DNA from: Candidatus Gastranaerophilales bacterium
GTDB lineage: Bacteria; Cyanobacteriota; Vampirovibrionia; Gastranaerophilales; Gastranaerophilaceae
NCBI GenBank assembly: GCA_947630355.1
Contig: CANRHJ010000024.1
Location: 1 to 17,109, forward strand
DNA: 17,109 nucleotides
Reading direction: 5' to 3'
Within the stretch, counting starts at the first letter, position 1. The number at the start of each line of letters is the position of its first letter. The position numbers and the translations under genes are program-made. Of the stretch, positions 8,180 through 15,223 are shown piece by piece. Below the pieces are notes generated by a model. The model searched no databases, was not told the DNA's origin, and worked only from the letters and a program-made list of their open reading frames with translations.

Positions 8180-8821
8180 ATGTATAGAGTATTAATAGTG
8201 GAAGACCACGCATTAATAAGGTTTGGGCTCATGACCGCTTTTGAAACAAAATCATATATAGGAGAGATATATGAAGCTGCAAATGCCGAAGACGGTATTG
8301 AAAAGGTAAAGAGCGAGAAACCTGATGCCGTAATTGTCGATTTGGGTCTGCCTAATATGAAAGGAATTGAAGCCGCAAAAATAATAAAACAAATAAATAA
8401 AGACATAAAAATAATTATTCTTACTTCACATATTTCAAAAGAAGAAGTTATATCTTCCGTAGAGGCAGGTGCAAGTGCATATTGTTCAAAGGATATAAAC
8501 CCCGATAAATTGGCGGATATTATATCAACAGTAATGGAAGGTGCTCTTTGGTTTGATTCTAAGGTCGCTGATATAATTATTAATGCTGTTTCATCAAAAA
8601 ATCATAAGAAAAAATATAATATTGATGAAAGTTACAATTTAACAGAACGTGAAAAAGAAGTTCTGAACTATATTTGTGAAGGTTTGACAAACAATGAAAT
8701 CTCAAAAATATTAGATGTAAGCATAAATACGGTAAAAGTTCATGTCAGCAGTATCATACAAAAGCTGGGGGTTGAAGACAGAACGCAAGTCGTAGTCAAG
8801 ACTTACAACTTAAACTTATAG
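8180..8821 (+). CDS. NarL/FixJ-family response regulator
   Basis: The 213-residue protein has a receiver domain (about 1-120) and a LuxR-type helix-turn-helix (about 148-213). The receiver has the acidic pair E8-D9, phosphoacceptor D54 (VIVDLGLP), switch T82 and K104. The DNA-binding part reads LTEREKEVLNYICEGLTNNEISKIL then INTVKVHVSSIIQKLGV, typical of the GerE/LuxR fold. It should bind DNA as a dimer when phosphorylated. No histidine kinase is present in the window; the upstream HD-GYP protein has GAF but no kinase domain. The partner kinase must therefore lie elsewhere, or the regulator is controlled in another way. The GAGG ribosome binding site begins within the stop of the preceding gene, so the two are probably translated together. 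Confidence 0.93.
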   Translation: MYRVLIVEDHALIRFGLMTAFETKSYIGEIYEAANAEDGIEKVKSEKPDAVIVDLGLPNMKGIEAAKIIKQINKDIKIIILTSHISKEEVISSVEAGASAYCSKDINPDKLADIISTVMEGALWFDSKVADIIINAVSSKNHKKKYNIDESYNLTEREKEVLNYICEGLTNNEISKILDVSINTVKVHVSSIIQKLGVEDRTQVVVKTYNLNL

Positions 8822-8839
8822 TTTAATATCAGAATATAT

Positions 8840-8859
8840 TGACGGAGAAAAATTCGTCA
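8840..8859 (+). terminator. Stem-loop between convergent genes, possible weak terminator
   Basis: UGACGGA pairs with UUCGUCA across a six-base GAAAAA loop (seven pairs including one G-U). It lies 19 bases after the response-regulator stop. There is no immediate U-run; the nearest is about 20 bases further on. The stem is better on the plus strand than on the minus strand, where the G-U becomes A-C. I list it as the only candidate terminator between these two genes. Confidence 0.3.
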
Positions 8860-8884
8860 CAAGATAAAATCATTACAAAATTTT

Positions 8885-9835
8885 TTACAAATTAATTTTA
8901 TTGAAAGCAAATTTAATAGCATTAATCATACTGTCGGGATTGGCAATAATTTTACCTGCAATATCAAAGGCGGTACCGTGAGCCGGTGATGTTCTGATAA
9001 CATTTAATCCTACCGTAGTGTTAACAGAATTATATCTGGCTAAAAGTTTAATCGGAATAAGCCCCTGATCATGATACATTGAAATAAAGCAATCATAAGG
9101 GCAATCAGATTTTGCAGCCTCAATAAATAAAGTATCGGCGGGGAATGGCCCTGCAATATTAATACCCGTTTTTTGTAATTCTTGGACTGCGGGAATAATT
9201 TGATATTGTTCTTCATCTCCCAATAATCCGTTTTCACCGGAATGAGGATTAAGAGCACAAATTGCAAATCTCGGATTTTCCATTCCCAATTGGCGCGAAA
9301 AAGCCTGTTTAAGTAACCTGATTTTATTAACTATAAAATCCTTTGTTATGAAGTTAGATACATCTTTTAAAGCAATATGGCGAGTCAATAACATAGTTGA
9401 GAAATTATCACAAATAAATAACATTTGAGCCTGTTGATTTGAGGAAGCCAGGTACTGTTCCAATATCTCGGTTTGTCCGGAATAATTATGACCTGCAATA
9501 TTAATTGCATTTTTAGATACAGGAGCCGTAACTATGGCATCAATCGTTTTGCTGCTTGCCAAGTCACAGGCCAATCTCAAAGCTCTGAACGAAAACTCAC
9601 CCGCTTCTTCCGTTTCCTTTCCGGGAATTATGTTTGAATATTCATAAGGTATTTCCATAATGTCATATTCTTTTTCAAGGGACAAATGATAATGTTTATC
9701 GTAATATTCAAGTATATTTTTATTGGAAATAAGTATAACAGATTCTTTTGGCAAATCAAGGAAATTCAATGCTTTAACGGTTATTTCGGGTGCGATACTA
9801 TTCGGATCTCCCATAGTTATGGCAATTTTTTTCAT
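8885..9835 (-). CDS. PdxA-family 4-phosphate dehydrogenase (PdxA or PdxA2)
   Basis: The 316-residue protein is a full-length member of the family: ITMGDPNSIAPEI at the start, TAPVSKNAI (103-111), GHNYSGQTE (115-123), and the three metal-binding histidines H153 (LTRHIAL), H198 (ALNPHSGENG) and H255 (MYHDQGLIPIK). PdxA oxidises 4-phosphohydroxy-L-threonine in vitamin B6 synthesis. The paralogue PdxA2 oxidises and decarboxylates D-threonate 4-phosphate to dihydroxyacetone phosphate. The start codon overlaps the stop of a DUF1537 kinase by four bases (ATGA), the arrangement known for the DtnK-PdxA2 acid-sugar pathway, so I favour PdxA2. The ribosome binding site is AGGA. No PdxJ or other B6 gene is in the window, and the residues alone do not decide between the two. 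Confidence 0.9.
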   Translation of the reverse strand: MKKIAITMGDPNSIAPEITVKALNFLDLPKESVILISNKNILEYYDKHYHLSLEKEYDIMEIPYEYSNIIPGKETEEAGEFSFRALRLACDLASSKTIDAIVTAPVSKNAINIAGHNYSGQTEILEQYLASSNQQAQMLFICDNFSTMLLTRHIALKDVSNFITKDFIVNKIRLLKQAFSRQLGMENPRFAICALNPHSGENGLLGDEEQYQIIPAVQELQKTGINIAGPFPADTLFIEAAKSDCPYDCFISMYHDQGLIPIKLLARYNSVNTTVGLNVIRTSPAHGTAFDIAGKIIANPDSMINAIKFAFNKINL

Positions 9836-11139
9836 AATTTATCCTGTTCAAAGTATTTAACTATATCAATCAAAGTATTTTGAGTTCCCAAATTGCCCGA
9901 TTTAGTAACAATAAACTGGCCTTTATGGTCAATACCCAAAGGAATTGCGGGAGCGACAGTATCTATAATCTGAAGGTTTTTACTGCCTATTGCTCTACAG
10001 CATTTATATGAGGTTTCTCCTCCCACAGTGATTAAAATTGCTTGTTTTTGTGACAATACCGTCCGTGTGACAGCGGCTAAATAATCACATATCCTTGAGA
10101 TGAACATATCTTTTGTTATTTCATGTTCTATTAACAACGAATTCAACTCGTCAAAATTGTCAATTAAAGAAGATGAATGCACTACAACAACATTATCTTT
10201 AATTAAATTATTCATAATTCGATTTGCAATATTTTCATAATCGTTAGAGAAAATATTTTCCGGTTTAACAGCAATAAAGTAAGTATTATCAATATTATCA
10301 TTATCCTGAAGGCGTTTGATTTGAGAAGAAGTAAGCTCCGTTGCGCTTCCTGAAATTATTAACTTGGGTAAATTCGGGATATCAGGCTGAAGATAAGAAT
10401 TATCATTATTTTGCGGATGCCAGATTTTACTTAGAGTTTGAGCGGCTCCAGCAGAACCGCAAGGCAAAATTTTATAGGAACTCTTTGCTATGGCAAGTGA
10501 TATTTGTTCTAAATCTGTTGTAGACACTGCATCTGCCACAATTAGTTTTTTCCCTTTGGCAATTAGTTCATTTAATTTTGTATAAATAGGCCCGGCACCT
10601 TTCATAACGATATCCAAACTAATTAAATCAACAATATCTTTATTTCCTTCAATTCTGTTTCTTAACAGGTTTATAATATTAGACTCCGTGATAGGACAAG
10701 CCGGATCGCGTGATACTTCGGTTCTCTGAAGCGGAATTCCTTTTACCAAATGATATCCGCCTATTGTAGTTCTTCCCTCATTTGGAAATGCGGGGTATAT
10801 AACTGCGGCATCAAATTCCAATGCATTAAGCAGAATATTTATTTCCTGCGCAATATTTCCGCGTAAAACCGAATCTATTTTTTTATAAATATATTCAAAA
10901 GAATTATTTTTAATCAAATTTTCAACGGCATAACCGACCTTTTGAACGGCTTCTTCGGGGGAGACATTTCTTGACTCGGTAGATATAGCCAATACTTCGG
11001 TATTAAGATTTTCATCAACTGACAGATTTTCTCCGAAAGAAACTTGTGTTTTACAACCTGCCAAAAAGAACTGCAAAGCCGTATCATTTGCACCTGTTAA
11101 ATCATCCGCAATAACTGCTATATAATTTGAAGTAACCAT
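9832..11139 (-). CDS. DUF1537 four-carbon acid sugar kinase (D-threonate kinase type)
   Basis: The 435-residue protein is a complete member of the DUF1537 kinase family. The N-terminal domain begins YIAVIADDLTGANDTA (D12, D13) and has KKIDSVLRGN (86-95) and a GGYHL motif. The C-terminal nucleotide-binding domain has SGSATELTSSQI (264-275), TVGGETSYKCC (371-381) and VTKSGNLGT (411-419). Family members phosphorylate four-carbon sugar acids such as D-threonate, D-erythronate or 3-oxo-tetronate at the 4-hydroxyl. Overlap with the PdxA-family gene points to D-threonate kinase (DtnK), but related kinases share all these motifs. The ribosome binding site is weak (GGA, eight to nine bases before the ATG). 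ssb ends 13 bp upstream, so the sugar pair is probably read from the ssb transcript. No transporter or regulator for the substrate is present. Confidence 0.9.
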   Translation of the reverse strand: MVTSNYIAVIADDLTGANDTALQFFLAGCKTQVSFGENLSVDENLNTEVLAISTESRNVSPEEAVQKVGYAVENLIKNNSFEYIYKKIDSVLRGNIAQEINILLNALEFDAAVIYPAFPNEGRTTIGGYHLVKGIPLQRTEVSRDPACPITESNIINLLRNRIEGNKDIVDLISLDIVMKGAGPIYTKLNELIAKGKKLIVADAVSTTDLEQISLAIAKSSYKILPCGSAGAAQTLSKIWHPQNNDNSYLQPDIPNLPKLIISGSATELTSSQIKRLQDNDNIDNTYFIAVKPENIFSNDYENIANRIMNNLIKDNVVVVHSSSLIDNFDELNSLLIEHEITKDMFISRICDYLAAVTRTVLSQKQAILITVGGETSYKCCRAIGSKNLQIIDTVAPAIPLGIDHKGQFIVTKSGNLGTQNTLIDIVKYFEQDKL

Positions 11140-11152
11140 AAAGAAAATCCAA

Positions 11153-11476
11153 TTAATTTTCGTTTTTACTGCCTAACAGCCGCATGGAATTTGCTCGGAT
11201 TACAAAACGTTCTTTCTGTTCACCGTCATTTCCCGTCCATTTATTAGAAACAAGTTTTCCGTCTATACAAACTTGCCTTCCCTTTTTGACGTATTCACCT
11301 GCAATTTCCGCAGATTTATCCCATAATTCAATATTAAACCAATCGGTAGTTTCTGCTTTTGTTTTATAATCCCATCTTGATACAGCGAGTGAAAAAGTAG
11401 TTTTTACTTTACCCGATTCAAAATATTTAACATCCGGATCTTGTCCCGCTCTTCCTACTATTACAACTGAATTCAT
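11153..11476 (-). CDS. ssb: Single-stranded DNA-binding protein, short cyanobacterial type
   Basis: I place the start at the internal ATG (11476), giving 107 residues. An AAAAAGG ribosome binding site lies seven bases before it. The earlier in-frame ATG at 11497 has no good site and would fall on the predicted transcription start. The OB-fold fills the protein: MNSVVIVGRAGQDPDVKYF, FSLAVSR, TDWFNIELWDKSAEIAGEYVKKG, and a last strand ending MRLLGSK. W35, W46 and F47 are likely base-stacking residues. The usual acidic tail tip (DDDIPF type), which recruits repair proteins in E. coli, is absent; the protein ends SKNEN. The opening and LLGSK end resemble cyanobacterial SSBs. It lies between the CCA-adding enzyme and the sugar kinase and has its own promoter. 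Confidence 0.93.
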   Translation of the reverse strand: MNSVVIVGRAGQDPDVKYFESGKVKTTFSLAVSRWDYKTKAETTDWFNIELWDKSAEIAGEYVKKGRQVCIDGKLVSNKWTGNDGEQKERFVIRANSMRLLGSKNEN

Positions 11477-11501
11477 ATATACACCTTTTTCTTTCATGTA
11501 A

Positions 11502-11530
11502 ATTATAAAAAAAAATTATTATTTTTGCAA
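11502..11530 (-). promoter_or_regulatory. Promoter of ssb
   Basis: On the minus strand TTGCAA (11530-11525) is followed by 17 bp and a perfect TATAAT (11507-11502). The spacer is a near-continuous A/T tract. Transcription should begin near 11495, leaving a leader of about 19 nt with the ribosome binding site. The -35 box lies inside a 14-bp perfect palindrome (11521-11534) that could be an operator or chance in AT-rich DNA. Confidence 0.6.
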
Positions 11531-11553
11531 AAATATGTTTAAAATTATGAATT

Positions 11554-12960
11554 TTATATCGGGAATGTTAATACAAAAATTACCGCATCTTCCTTACATC
11601 TTATTAAACCGTTAAGCTGAGCTTCATATAAAGCGTTTAATATTTTACCTATATCAGGGCCTTGATTAATATGTAAAAGTTCCATAATGTCAACGCCGTC
11701 AAGTAATTTTTCGGGAGGTTTTATTTCATTCCGTTTTAGAATATATTCATTAAGCAGATTTGTTAATCCTAAAATATTTTTTTCCACCATTTCATCCGTC
11801 ACTTTTTCGCCTCTTGCGGATAACCTGTCAGCCATAGCCAATAAAATGACATCTATAACATTATCATCCATTTTTCTGTAAAATTTCAGAAATGCTTTTT
11901 CTCCCGCAGACTCCGAACTTAGTAACCCTGACGGATATATATGATATTTAATTAGTGTTTTTATATACTCCGTTTGCTTTTTGGAAAATTTTAATTCTTT
12001 TAAAACAGGAACTGCTAATTTTGCGCCTGCTTCATCGTGTTTAATGAACCTGTGACGTCCCGTATCTTCTTCTATTGTCCAGCAAGAGGGTTTACCTATA
12101 TCGTGCAAAAAAGCAGCCAGCTTCAAAAAAGCAACTCTTTTTACCGCACCGAATGACGTATTATCCAAATGGATTTTTATTACATCATCTCCCTCTTCAT
12201 ATTTTAACTGAATTTGATTTACCGTTTCAATCAGATGATGAAATAAATCCAAGTGATGGTGTGAATTAGGCGGGATTTTTTTTACTTCCTTAAAAATCGG
12301 GAATAATTCTTCCAGCATACCTGTTTCATCAAGTTTTAATAATGCGCTGTCCGTGTATTTCCCTTCAAACAATTTTAAAAGCTCCGCGTTTACACGTTCT
12401 TTTGCGGGACAATTTATCGTTTTATACAATTTTTTTGATAATTTAATAAGGTTTTCATCAATATCAAAACCCGTACAGGAATGAAAACGAAATATTCTTA
12501 AAAGCCGTAAAGGATCATCTTCAAAATTTTTATCTGATATTCCTCTTATTTTCTTATTTCTAATATCATCAATCCCGCCGATTATGTCAATAAATTCCGA
12601 TTTATTACAATCAAAAGCAACGGCATTTATAGTTAAATCACGCCGTTTAATATCTTTTTCCAAATCGTTTTCAACCGGAACCGTAATATCAATATAATTT
12701 ATTTTATCTTTTAACACTATCCTGTATATTTTATTTATTTTATCAAGTTCTATAAAATGAGCATCCAAATTATTTGCCAGGTTTTGAGAAAAAGTTTTAA
12801 CATCATCACAGCAAACAATAATATCACGATCAGTGCTTGTTTTTCCCATTAAAACATCCCTGACAAATCCCCCGACAATATAGCAGGGAATATTACAAAT
12901 AAAAGGTTTTATTTGCAGGAGTATTTTATCGTTTTTTATAATTTCCGCATATTTATTCAT
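11554..12960 (-). CDS. cca: CCA tRNA nucleotidyltransferase with HD domain
   Basis: The 468-residue protein is a class II tRNA nucleotidyltransferase. It has the G-G-x-V-R-D motif (30-35), catalytic DxD as D44-R45-D46 (in place of the more usual Asp-hydrophobic-Asp), the RRDLTINA motif (106-113), and DDPLRLLRIFRF (148-159) for tRNA and nucleotide binding. An HD domain follows (H286, D287; FLHDIGKPSCW), and the remainder is helical. The enzyme adds or repairs the 3' CCA of tRNAs. Some related proteins are poly(A) polymerases or A-only adders; I cannot separate these from sequence. The start overlaps the end of rsmE by eight bases, with AGGAG inside rsmE, so the pair is translationally coupled. 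Confidence 0.92.
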   Translation of the reverse strand: MNKYAEIIKNDKILLQIKPFICNIPCYIVGGFVRDVLMGKTSTDRDIIVCCDDVKTFSQNLANNLDAHFIELDKINKIYRIVLKDKINYIDITVPVENDLEKDIKRRDLTINAVAFDCNKSEFIDIIGGIDDIRNKKIRGISDKNFEDDPLRLLRIFRFHSCTGFDIDENLIKLSKKLYKTINCPAKERVNAELLKLFEGKYTDSALLKLDETGMLEELFPIFKEVKKIPPNSHHHLDLFHHLIETVNQIQLKYEEGDDVIKIHLDNTSFGAVKRVAFLKLAAFLHDIGKPSCWTIEEDTGRHRFIKHDEAGAKLAVPVLKELKFSKKQTEYIKTLIKYHIYPSGLLSSESAGEKAFLKFYRKMDDNVIDVILLAMADRLSARGEKVTDEMVEKNILGLTNLLNEYILKRNEIKPPEKLLDGVDIMELLHINQGPDIGKILNALYEAQLNGLIRCKEDAVIFVLTFPI

Positions 12961-13684
12961 TATTCACTCCTATAATAACGGAAGTCAGTGCGGCGGCGAG
13001 AGCAGTGTCCGCACGGTAAATAAGTTTGCCGAGTGTAATTAAAGGGATATTATTCTTTTTGAAAAATTCAAATTCACTCTCCGAAAACCCGCCTTCCGGA
13101 CCTATTATAACCAAAATTTTCTTTTTTTTATTTAATTTGCTTTTTTTTGAATAAGTTAAAAAATCATCATTAGCATAATGTTCCGCAAAAACTATTATCT
13201 GTTCAAAATCATTTATAACATTTTCAAGTGTCGTAAGATTGTAAACTTTGGGTATATCTGCTCTTTCGCATTGTTTAACCGATTCAAGAGCTATTTTTTG
13301 CCATTTTTCAATTTTATTTTTAATTATGCTTTCTTTTACCGCACAATTATCCGTATGTAAAGGAATAATGCCTTTTACTCCGAGTTCCGTCGCTTTTTGA
13401 ATTGAGCTTACCTGTGCATCCGAGTTTAATACACTCTGAGCTATATAAAGTTCAATATCCAATTTTCTTTCTGACTTGTATTGCTTTTCAATTGTACAGG
13501 CAAAGTCATTTTTGTTAATTTCACTTAATTTTGTCTCATACTGTATTTGGTTTTCATCCAGAAATAAAAGCCTTTCTCCTGTTTTAGAACGTAAAGCCTT
13601 GATAACGTGCTTATATAACTCGTTATCGGAAATAAATATTTTGTTATCTTTTATATTCTCTGATTTTATTAAAAAATGAGGCAT
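12953..13684 (-). CDS. rsmE: 16S rRNA m3U1498 methyltransferase RsmE
   Basis: The 243-residue protein is a SPOUT-fold methyltransferase that methylates N3 of U1498 in 16S rRNA. It starts MPHFLIKS, typical of the family, and has KATELGV (98-103), ESVKQCERADIP (134-145) for RNA and dimer contacts, the S-adenosylmethionine-binding knot IGPEGGFSESE (194-204), and LGKLIYRADTA (218-228). In most homologues the last motif reads LGxRILRxETA; here Tyr replaces Leu and Asp replaces Glu, a conservative drift. The start codon lies exactly six bases after a near-consensus -10 box and has no ribosome binding site, so the mRNA is predicted to be leaderless. It opens the minus-strand operon with cca and faces the divergent fumarase gene. 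Confidence 0.93.
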   Translation of the reverse strand: MPHFLIKSENIKDNKIFISDNELYKHVIKALRSKTGERLLFLDENQIQYETKLSEINKNDFACTIEKQYKSERKLDIELYIAQSVLNSDAQVSSIQKATELGVKGIIPLHTDNCAVKESIIKNKIEKWQKIALESVKQCERADIPKVYNLTTLENVINDFEQIIVFAEHYANDDFLTYSKKSKLNKKKKILVIIGPEGGFSESEFEFFKKNNIPLITLGKLIYRADTALAAALTSVIIGVNNE

Positions 13685-13719
13685 ATATTAATTATAATGC
13701 TTTACATAATTTGTGTAAA
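13685..13719 (-). promoter_or_regulatory. Near-consensus promoter of rsmE, predicted leaderless
   Basis: On the minus strand TTTACA (13719-13714) is followed by 17 bp and TATAAT (13696-13691). Six bases then precede the ATG at 13684. The expected first transcribed base is therefore the A of the start codon, and no ribosome binding site exists. The -35 box lies in the spacer of the opposite fumarase promoter. Confidence 0.7.
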
Positions 13720-13735
13720 ATTATATCATTTTATT
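13701..13735 (+). promoter_or_regulatory. Near-consensus promoter of the fumarase, predicted leaderless
   Basis: TTTACA (13701-13706) is followed by 17 bp and TATCAT (13724-13729), then six bases to the ATG at 13736. The predicted transcript starts at or within a base or two of the start codon. TTTACA and its inverted copy TGTAAA (13714-13719) form a dyad with a 7-bp centre because the two promoters face each other. Confidence 0.65.
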
Positions 13736-15115
13736 ATGAGTGAAATTTCAACTGCATTAATAGAAGAAGCGGTATATAAACTGTGTTTTGATGCAAATAC
13801 CTGCCTTAACAAAAGGATTTACGATAAAATTCTTGAGGTATATGCTTCAAAAACTTGTGTCTGTAAAGATATTGTATCCGATATATTAAAAAACGCCAAA
13901 ATAGCTTACGAAAAAAAAGTTCCTCTTTGCCAGGATACGGGCATTGTAATAGTCTTTATTGAGATAGGACAGGAAGTTAAGATAACAGGCGGACTCTTAG
14001 ATGATGTTATTAATTCTGCGGTTGAGAAATGCTATAAAGAAAACTTTTTTAGAAAATCTATTGTGCAAAATGCAATATTTAACAGAAATAATACTAAAAC
14101 AAATACCCCTGTCATAATTCATACAAAAATTATACGAGGCCAAGAAATTAAAATAACGGTATTAATAAAAGGAGCGGGTTCGGAGAATAAAACAAAATTA
14201 AAAATGATGCTTCCGACATCAAGCGAAGAGGATATAATAAAAACTTGTTCGGAGATTGTAATTTCAGCAGGAGAAAACACTTGTCCTCCTTTATTTATTG
14301 GAATAGGTATAGGTTCAAGTTCTGAAAATGCATTAATAATGTCAAAAAAAGCACTTTTTGAAGATGAATTTTCACTTGAAGAACTTTCTTTGTCGGAAAA
14401 AATTAAGGAATATATCAATTCACATTCACCTGAAAAATATGGCAAAAATTACGTGTCAGAAGTAAATTTAAAAACATCTTCAACGCACATAGCCTGCATG
14501 CCGGTCGCAGTAACATTAAATTGCCACTCGGACAGGTTTTCAAAGTGTACAATTAATAGGGACGGTATAAAATATGAGCATCAGTTTCCTGATTTTATTG
14601 AAATTTCAGGCACAAATGAGAAATTAAGAGAAGTTTATAGCGAAGATACAGAAACGCTAAGAAATTTAAAAGCAGGCGAGAAGATATTGCTTACGGGAGA
14701 AATTTATGCGGCAAGGGATATGGCGCATAAGAGAATGTTCGAAATGATTTCAAGAGGAGAAGAAATTCCGTTACAAATAAAGGATAAGATAATATTTTAT
14801 GCCGGACCGTGTCCTAATAAGCCCGGTGAAATTATTGGTCCAATAGGACCGACAACAGCAGGAAGAATGGATAAATACGCAATAGAATTCTATAAACTGG
14901 GTTTACTTGCATCTATTGGCAAGGGCGGAAGAAATAAAGACGTTGAAAAAATAATAAAAGAAAAACATGCTAAATATTTTACGGTATGCGGAGGAATTGC
15001 CGCTCTATTGGCAGAAAAAGTCAAAAAAAGCGAAATTATTGCATTTGACGATTTGGGTACTGAAGCAGTATATAAATTGGCAGTTGAAAAATTTCCGTTA
15101 ACCGTTGAAATCTAA
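13736..15115 (+). CDS. fumA: Class I iron-sulfur fumarate hydratase, alpha and beta parts fused
   Basis: I start at the ATG at 13736 (459 residues), because MSEISTALIEEAVYKL matches the usual beginning of the alpha part; the frame is open from 13676 but the extra residues look unrelated. The alpha part (about 1-275) carries the likely [4Fe-4S] ligands C65 (PLCQDTG), C183 (NTCPPLFIGIGIG) and C263 (LNCHSDR), with KGAGSENKT (145-153). The beta part (about 285-459) has TGEIYAARDMAHKRM (320-334), YAGPCP, GPTTAGRMDKY, IGKGGRN, CGGIAALL and DDLGTEAVYKL. The enzyme hydrates fumarate to malate and is oxygen-sensitive in this class. L-tartrate dehydratase and mesaconase share the folds, so substrate is inferred. 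Two-subunit relatives encode alpha and beta separately; here they are one chain, shorter than E. coli FumA (about 548). It is divergent from rsmE. Confidence 0.9.
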   Translation: MSEISTALIEEAVYKLCFDANTCLNKRIYDKILEVYASKTCVCKDIVSDILKNAKIAYEKKVPLCQDTGIVIVFIEIGQEVKITGGLLDDVINSAVEKCYKENFFRKSIVQNAIFNRNNTKTNTPVIIHTKIIRGQEIKITVLIKGAGSENKTKLKMMLPTSSEEDIIKTCSEIVISAGENTCPPLFIGIGIGSSSENALIMSKKALFEDEFSLEELSLSEKIKEYINSHSPEKYGKNYVSEVNLKTSSTHIACMPVAVTLNCHSDRFSKCTINRDGIKYEHQFPDFIEISGTNEKLREVYSEDTETLRNLKAGEKILLTGEIYAARDMAHKRMFEMISRGEEIPLQIKDKIIFYAGPCPNKPGEIIGPIGPTTAGRMDKYAIEFYKLGLLASIGKGGRNKDVEKIIKEKHAKYFTVCGGIAALLAEKVKKSEIIAFDDLGTEAVYKLAVEKFPLTVEI

Positions 15116-15140
15116 TAATCAATTAAGATTAATGAATTTA

Positions 15141-15169
15141 TTGACTCTATATAGTATTTTTGTTAAATT
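15141..15169 (+). promoter_or_regulatory. Possible promoter for the polytopic membrane gene
   Basis: TTGACT (15141-15146, five of six) is followed 16 or 17 bp later by TTAAAT or TAAATT (four of six). It lies 55 bases before the ATG. The 108-bp gap after the fumarase shows no strong terminator, so read-through from the fumarase is also possible. Confidence 0.35.
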
Positions 15170-15223
15170 TGCTTTATTGGCAGAAAGTTAAGAAAATAAA
15201 ATATTATTAATTTCGGGACTAGT

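Noticed and set aside
11477..11497. Upstream ATG for ssb adding seven residues
   Set aside because: It sits at the predicted transcription start and lacks a binding site, while AAAAAGG precedes the internal ATG and the family begins at MNSVV.
11511..11534. Intrinsic terminator after cca
   Set aside because: The palindrome is AT-only apart from its centre and leaves almost no loop; the T-run is the promoter spacer of ssb.
13676..13735. Upstream start for the fumarase
   Set aside because: The extra hydrophobic residues match nothing in the family and would overlap rsmE and its promoter.
14119..14445. Open frame opposite the fumarase alpha part
   Set aside because: It overlaps strongly conserved fumarase motifs and has no ribosome binding site.
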